Of a DNA stretch of 56,223 nt, positions 52,369 through 56,223 are shown piece by piece. The stretch covers positions 1-56,223 of the forward strand of contig JAJFGF010000067.1 in assembly GCA_021776245.1 (NCBI GenBank), written 5' to 3'. Each line of letters begins with the position of its first letter. The first letter of the stretch is position 1. Source of the stretch: Hyphococcus sp. (GTDB taxonomy: Bacteria > Pseudomonadota > Alphaproteobacteria > Caulobacterales > Parvularculaceae). A program made the translations under genes and the position numbers. The notes under the pieces are model-generated. The model worked only from the letters and a program-made list of their open reading frames with translations. It was not told the DNA's origin and made no database searches.

Positions 52369-53378
52369 TTATTCTTTCCCTTCTCTGGAGTACTCATACT
52401 AATTGGACGCGGCGCGCCCAGCTCATTGTCATTTTCAGGCGCCGGGGGCCCGTCGAGGCGGGCCCCGGCCCGTAATTTCGCCGACCGCGCACGCGGATTA
52501 CGCGCCACTTCGTCATCATCTGGAATTGCCGCCTTATTGCTAAGCAATGCAAAAGACGCGATTGGTTTTTCTGACGGCGGCGCATGACGCGAACTTTTGG
52601 GTTGATCTGCGCTGCGGCTTGAAAAAAATCGTTTGACGATCCGGTCTTCGAGCGAATGAAAGGTGACAACAACCAGCCTTCCTGCAGGCCGCAGTAATTT
52701 CTCGGCCGCCCGCAAACCGGCGATCAGCTGGCCAAGTTCGTCATTAACGAAAATGCGCAACGCCTGAAATACGCGCGTAGCGGGGTGAATGCGCGATTTG
52801 CCGTAAACCGGCGCCGCCTTTTCGATGATTGCGGCGAGTTGCGTTGTCGTTGTCACCGGCGCCGTTTCCCGGGCCGCAACAATCGCGCGGGCAATTTGTC
52901 CTGCCTTCTTTTCTTCACCATAGGTTCTGAAAATCGCAGCGAGGTCCTTGACGCCTGCCTCGGCGACGATGTCGCCGGCATCCGGCTTGCCGCCGTCCAT
53001 GCGCATCGACAACGGCCCCTCGTGACGAAACGAAAACCCGCGCTCAGCCTCATCGAGTTGCATCGACGATACGCCCAAATCAAAGACAACGCCGTCAACC
53101 GCATCTATGCCGTTTTCGTTCATTGCTTCTTGCATTTCAGAAAACGGCCGATTGACAAGATGCAGGCGATCGCCGAATTCAGCCGCCCATCCGCGAGCCC
53201 GGTCTATCGCTGTTGGATCCCGGTCAAAACCGTATACGGTGCAATCGGCCGCTGCAAGAATCGCGCGCGTATAGCCGCCTCCGCCCGTTGTCGCGTCCAC
53301 ATAGATACCGCCTTGTTTTGGCGCGAGCGCCGCAACAGCTTCTTTGATCATTACGCCGACATGCGCTGCATAACTCAT
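52365..53378 (-). CDS. rsmH: 16S rRNA m4C1402 methyltransferase RsmH
   Basis: A 337-aa SAM-dependent methyltransferase. It shows the SAM motif DATTGGGGYTRAIL, VFDLGVSSMQLDEAERGFSF, RIFVNDELGQL and VVVTFHSLEDRIVKRFF. Also called MraW. Overlaps mraZ by 4 nt. Confidence 0.96.
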   Translation of the reverse strand: MSYAAHVGVMIKEAVAALAPKQGGIYVDATTGGGGYTRAILAAADCTVYGFDRDPTAIDRARGWAAEFGDRLHLVNRPFSEMQEAMNENGIDAVDGVVFDLGVSSMQLDEAERGFSFRHEGPLSMRMDGGKPDAGDIVAEAGVKDLAAIFRTYGEEKKAGQIARAIVAARETAPVTTTTQLAAIIEKAAPVYGKSRIHPATRVFQALRIFVNDELGQLIAGLRAAEKLLRPAGRLVVVTFHSLEDRIVKRFFSSRSADQPKSSRHAPPSEKPIASFALLSNKAAIPDDDEVARNPRARSAKLRAGARLDGPPAPENDNELGAPRPISMSTPEKGKNK

Positions 53379-53857
53379 GGCGCGGTCTCCGACGGTGTCG
53401 GATTGCGCAAGGAGAGTTTCGCCGCGCCGGCTATTTTTTCTTCGTCCGGAACGATCGCAGCAAATTCGTCCGGATTCCAGATTTGGAAGGAATGACCCAA
53501 ACCGGCGAACAGCGCCTTTCCGTTCAAGCGGGCATGGCCAAGCAGATGTTCAGGAAGATTGATCCGTCCCTCTTTGTCGAGGGAGACAACGCTGGTGCGC
53601 GCTGTCACGGTGCGTTCAAGGCTCCTGCGTTCCTTTGAAAATGGGTCAAGCGCCGTAATCGACGCCATCAGCGTTTCGATATAATCGACGCCGCCACAGT
53701 CGAGACACGGCTCTTCAGTTGAGGGAATGCAGTAAATCGCATTGACGCGCTCAAGATCCAGCGCCCGGCGGAACAGCGCAGGCGTCGCCAGACGCCCCTT
53801 GGCGTCAATTTTGTTGGTGTAAGACCCAAAAAAGAGGGTCTCCGCCCCGCGCCGCAT
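53375..53857 (-). CDS. mraZ: Transcriptional regulator MraZ
   Basis: A 160-aa DNA-binding protein with two SpoVT/AbrB-like halves. Each half carries the DxxxR signature: DAKGR in NKIDAKGRLATP and DKEGR in LDKEGRINLP. MraZ represses its own dcw operon in E. coli. ATG 53857 is chosen because GGAGG stands 8 nt before it; an upstream ATG (53872) has no comparable signal. It is the first gene of the cluster, and matching repeats lie in its promoter. Confidence 0.93.
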   Translation of the reverse strand: MRRGAETLFFGSYTNKIDAKGRLATPALFRRALDLERVNAIYCIPSTEEPCLDCGGVDYIETLMASITALDPFSKERRSLERTVTARTSVVSLDKEGRINLPEHLLGHARLNGKALFAGLGHSFQIWNPDEFAAIVPDEEKIAGAAKLSLRNPTPSETAP

Positions 53858-53932
53858 GCCCAAATCCTCCATGACGACGCAATCGATTTTTGCAAGCGCC
53901 GCCCCTGATCCCGTGAAATGCACGGTATCGTT

Positions 53933-53957
53933 TGGGATAGCATGGTATTTTATGGGC
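53933..53957. promoter_or_regulatory. Candidate MraZ operator (three 10-bp-spaced repeats)
   Basis: Reading the plus strand: TGGGA-N5-TGGTA-N5-TGGGC, with a fourth weaker unit (CGGTA, 53923-53927) at the same 10-bp step. E. coli MraZ binds three TGGGN repeats with 5-bp spacers, which this matches apart from one base in the middle unit. The repeats here are on the strand opposite to mraZ and fall between the -35 and -10 boxes. Confidence 0.6.
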
Positions 53958-53963
53958 GGTCAA
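53934..53963 (-). promoter_or_regulatory. Candidate mraZ (dcw) promoter
   Basis: On the minus strand TTGACC (53958-53963), a 17-bp spacer and CTATCC (53935-53940), the latter inside GCTATCCC. This fits the alphaproteobacterial housekeeping consensus TTGACG with GCTAnAnC. It lies about 80 bp before the mraZ start, and the MraZ-type repeats fill its spacer. Two GANTC sites lie just upstream (53969-53973 and 54028-54032). Confidence 0.5.
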
Positions 53964-54060
53964 AGACTGAATCGTACCAAGGCGCGCTTTTTTGGCGATG
54001 ATTCCGGAACAGAAACGGAACGTTTGCGAATCACCCTGGGGATAATTCGTCCCAAGGATA

Positions 54061-54075
54061 TTAAAAAAAGGTTAA
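54061..54075. promoter_or_regulatory. CtrA-type box between fliJ and mraZ
   Basis: An exact TTAA-N7-TTAA (spacer A5GG), about 100 bp upstream of the mraZ -35 box and 33 bp past the fliJ stop. It could serve an upstream mraZ promoter. Because the spacer is an A run, chance occurrence is more likely here than at the other boxes. Confidence 0.4.
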
Positions 54076-54107
54076 CGAACAAAAAGGCGGCAGTCGGCAA
54101 TCAATAT

Positions 54108-54527
54108 TCAGCGCCGTGCGCGCATCGTCGCAATGTCATCCATCGCGTTGAGATCGCTGCGTCTGCCGGCTTTTTTGTCGGCGCGATCGTTGATTTCCAT
54201 GAGATGCTCCAGCTTTTTAACTTCGATGAAAGCCGCTTCCAGGCGGGTGCGCGCATTCATTTCAGCATCTTCCAGCGTGATCAGCGTTGTCCTGATATTG
54301 TGCCGGCGCGCGCACACGCCCTCACGATACGCAGCAATGTCAGCAACAGCATGGCCTGCAACCGCTTCTTCATTTGCGGCTTTTTCGTCGAGATCAGCCA
54401 GTGAGGCTTCGGCGGCGCTTCGGGCGCGCTCGATATCGGCAAGATCGACACGCAACGCATCGGCGTCACCGCGCGCAAGTTTCATCAGTTTTTCCAGGCT
54501 TCGCCTCGCGCGCGGGGTTTCTATCAT
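54108..54527 (-). CDS. fliJ: Flagellar export chaperone FliJ
   Basis: A 139-aa, almost fully helical, charged coiled-coil protein. It is the stalk-like partner of the FliI ATPase ring in flagellar type III export. Sequence conservation is low; the call rests on coiled-coil character, length, and a start that overlaps the fliI stop (ATGA). Confidence 0.85.
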   Translation of the reverse strand: MIETPRARRSLEKLMKLARGDADALRVDLADIERARSAAEASLADLDEKAANEEAVAGHAVADIAAYREGVCARRHNIRTTLITLEDAEMNARTRLEAAFIEVKKLEHLMEINDRADKKAGRRSDLNAMDDIATMRARR

Positions 54528-55867
54528 TGCTCAATATCCTTTTGCATAATCCCCCGTAATGCGTTGAAACTTTCAACGCATGAAACGCGCTCATCCATCG
54601 ACTGAGACAGAAATTCCTCGAGTTCGGGATGCAGCGCAATCGCCCGGTCAACATCGGCATTGGCGCCGTCGCGATAGGCGCCAATGCGAATGAGTTCACG
54701 CATATCGTCATAGGCGGCGGCGCATTTTCTCGCCTCAGCCGCCAGCGCCGCGTCGTCGGCTGACAAGGCGCCGGACATTGTTCGCGAATTTGAACGCAAA
54801 ATATTGACCGCTGGGAAACGGCCGGTTTCAGTTATCCGGCGATCAAGAACAATGTGACCATCAAGGATCGCGCGCGCCGCGTCAGCGATCGGCTCATCAT
54901 GATCATCGCCCTCAACCAATACCGAAAAAATGCCGGTGATATGGCCGGGCGCCCCGGCGTCATGGCCAGGCCCAGCCCGCTCGATCAGCGCCGGCAAAGT
55001 AGAAAAAACCGACGGCGTATATCCTTTGGTCGCCGGCGGCTCTCCGGCGGCAAGACCGATTTCCCGTTGCGCCATGGCAATGCGCGTCAAAGAATCCATC
55101 CGGCACAAGACATGCGCGCCCTCTTCGCGGAAATGTTCCGCCAATGTGAGCGCAAGGAACCCCGCCTCGCGGCGCATCGTGGCCGGATCGTCCGACGTAG
55201 CGACCACAACGATGGCGCACGCAGGGCCCTCGGGGCCCAAATGATCTTCTATGAAATCACGCACTTCCCGGCCGCGCTCCCCAATCAGCACAATGATCGA
55301 AATATCGCATGCCGTATTGCGGGCAATCATGCCCAGCAGCACCGATTTACCGACCCCCGAAGCAGAAAAAACGCCCATGCGCTGACCGGTCCGCGCCGGG
55401 ACGAAGGCGTTGAGCGCTTTCACCCCAAAATCAACCGGTGGCCCAAGGCGCGCCCTTTGCGGCGCCGGCGGCGGGCTCGCGCGTAAGGGTCGATAGATAT
55501 TTCCGTGGGGCAGCGGTCCTTTGCCGTCAATCGGCTCGCCCAGTCCGTTGACGACGCGCCCAAGCCAGGCGCGGGAAGGAAGAACAGTCCCGGAATTTTT
55601 CAAAAAGCGCACGCGGGCGCCGCGGCGAACGCCGTCGATCGCGCCAAACGGCAAAACCAGCGCAGCCTGATCTTTGATGCCGGCGACTTCGCACAGAAGT
55701 CCGCCCGCCGCCGTTTCGATTTCGACACGAGCGTTCATTTCCAACATTGCCAAACGATCGCTGACTTCAATCCCCAGGCCGGACACGGATAATACGGCGC
55801 CTTCGACCGAAACAGGATCAAATCTTTCGGCCAAGTCTGTTGAATTTGTCTGAGGCGAGGCGCCCAT
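54524..55867 (-). CDS. fliI: Flagellum-specific ATPase FliI
   Basis: A 447-aa F1-beta-like ATPase of the flagellar export machine. Walker A is SASGVGKSVLLGMIARN; other blocks are GERGREVRDFIEDHLG, CRMDSLTRIAMAQREIGLA and GYTPSVFSTLPALIERAG. Flagellar rather than virulence type is supported by fliJ next to it and ctrA upstream. ATG 55867. Confidence 0.94.
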   Translation of the reverse strand: MGASPQTNSTDLAERFDPVSVEGAVLSVSGLGIEVSDRLAMLEMNARVEIETAAGGLLCEVAGIKDQAALVLPFGAIDGVRRGARVRFLKNSGTVLPSRAWLGRVVNGLGEPIDGKGPLPHGNIYRPLRASPPPAPQRARLGPPVDFGVKALNAFVPARTGQRMGVFSASGVGKSVLLGMIARNTACDISIIVLIGERGREVRDFIEDHLGPEGPACAIVVVATSDDPATMRREAGFLALTLAEHFREEGAHVLCRMDSLTRIAMAQREIGLAAGEPPATKGYTPSVFSTLPALIERAGPGHDAGAPGHITGIFSVLVEGDDHDEPIADAARAILDGHIVLDRRITETGRFPAVNILRSNSRTMSGALSADDAALAAEARKCAAAYDDMRELIRIGAYRDGANADVDRAIALHPELEEFLSQSMDERVSCVESFNALRGIMQKDIEQ

Positions 55868-56186
55868 CTGTTAACAGCCCTGATGTTTCGCGCGGGTTTC
55901 AACGGTTCAGGACATTAACGGGCGGGAGTTTAAGCTCTCGTAAACTCGTAAATCACTTTAACTGAAAAAAATCCATTATGCTTAATGACAAGCCGCGCAA
56001 ATCAAGGAAAGACGGGGCTTGGTCGGTAATAAGTATTTTCGGGGACTTAAAAAATTCCCGGTAAATTGGCAATGCCGTTCATCTTGTTAACCATTGTGAA
56101 AGCAAATTATCGTTAGCATTGGCGCTACAAAATAAAAATGCGCGATTAAGTTTCGAGGGGAACACGCGCCGCAAAGGAGACGGACA
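55868..56186. promoter_or_regulatory. Divergent control region between fliI and ctrA
   Basis: 319 bp, AT-richer than its surroundings, with no gene. It contains TTAA-N7-TAAA (55930-55944), seven of eight positions of a CtrA box and the best candidate for fliI. A TTAACCAT half site (56087-56094), the classical CtrA half motif, is the best candidate for ctrA autoregulation. A strong Shine-Dalgarno sequence for ctrA (AAGGAG, 56174-56179) ends the region. Exact promoters cannot be assigned by eye. Confidence 0.5.
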
Positions 56187-56223
56187 ATGCGAGTCTTGCT
56201 GATCGAAGATGACGGCGCAACTG
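56187..56223 (+). CDS. ctrA: Cell-cycle response regulator CtrA, first 12 codons (cut by window end)
   Basis: Only MRVLLIEDDGAT is visible. This is the exact N-terminal form of CtrA (MRVLLIEDDxAT) and starts a receiver domain with its acidic pair. The position divergent from fliI-fliJ matches the Caulobacter order. Strong ribosome site AAGGAG 7 nt upstream. A GANTC site (GAGTC, 56191-56195) lies within codons 2-3. Another OmpR-type regulator is possible, but the CtrA boxes in the window support the call. Confidence 0.8.
   Translation, partial: MRVLLIEDDGAT

Overview
The window reads as chromosomal DNA of an alphaproteobacterium with a Caulobacter-type cell-cycle wiring, probably close to Caulobacterales, Hyphomonadales or Parvularculales. 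The evidence is the first codons of ctrA at the right edge divergent from fliI-fliJ, TTAA-N7-TTAA (CtrA-type) boxes at fliO, ftsZ and upstream of mraZ, many GANTC sites, and an alphaproteobacterial dcw cluster ending ftsQ-ftsA-ftsZ-lpxC-bamD-recN-ligA. Base composition is moderately GC-rich and looks even. I saw no tRNA, rRNA, insertion sequence, prophage or CRISPR.

Layout. 1-1455: a 46-bp tandem duplication and tyrS. 1554-4952: a large AsmA/YhdP-like envelope protein, convergent to tyrS. 5139-8490: rightward genes for a Bcp peroxiredoxin, a DUF455 ferritin-like protein, an M23 endopeptidase and a bactofilin, closed by a strong terminator. 8567-10287: a small membrane protein and a nitrilase. 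10284-20872: a leftward exopolysaccharide locus whose members match the families associated with XrtA/PEP-CTERM systems (initiating sugar transferase, Wza-like, Wzz-like, tyrosine autokinase, outer-membrane beta-barrel, ExeA-like ATPase, polysaccharide deacetylase, FemAB-like protein, glycosyltransferase). No exosortase lies in the window. 21127-23310: a divergent glycosyltransferase-deacetylase fusion. 23374-23834: fliO followed by a very short 5' remnant of fliP. 23898-28921: a branched-chain 2-oxoacid dehydrogenase operon (bkdA1, bkdA2, bkdB, lpdA). 29179-34197: ligA, recN, bamD. 34287-53857: lpxC and the full dcw cluster, all leftward. 54108-55867: fliI-fliJ. 56187-56223: start of ctrA.

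How the parts work together. The dcw cluster makes the peptidoglycan precursor (MurC, D, E, F, B, Ddl, MraY, MurG) and the divisome (FtsL, I, W, Q, A, Z). Most of its junctions are ATGA, GTGA or TAATG overlaps, which implies coupled translation. It starts at an mraZ promoter that appears to carry its own MraZ operator, and ftsZ has a separate CtrA/GANTC-marked upstream region and its own terminator. The bactofilin-M23 pair probably localises cell-wall remodelling. The exopolysaccharide genes form a Wzx/Wzy-type export and modification pathway.

Points most worth a second look: the disrupted fliP, the glycosyltransferase/WalW-like fusion, the KTA (not KTG) active-site motif in FtsI, the MraZ operator placed between -35 and -10, the perfect palindrome at the lpxC promoter, and the XrtA-type polysaccharide locus without its sortase nearby. 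I found no clear candidate for a wholly new multi-gene system.
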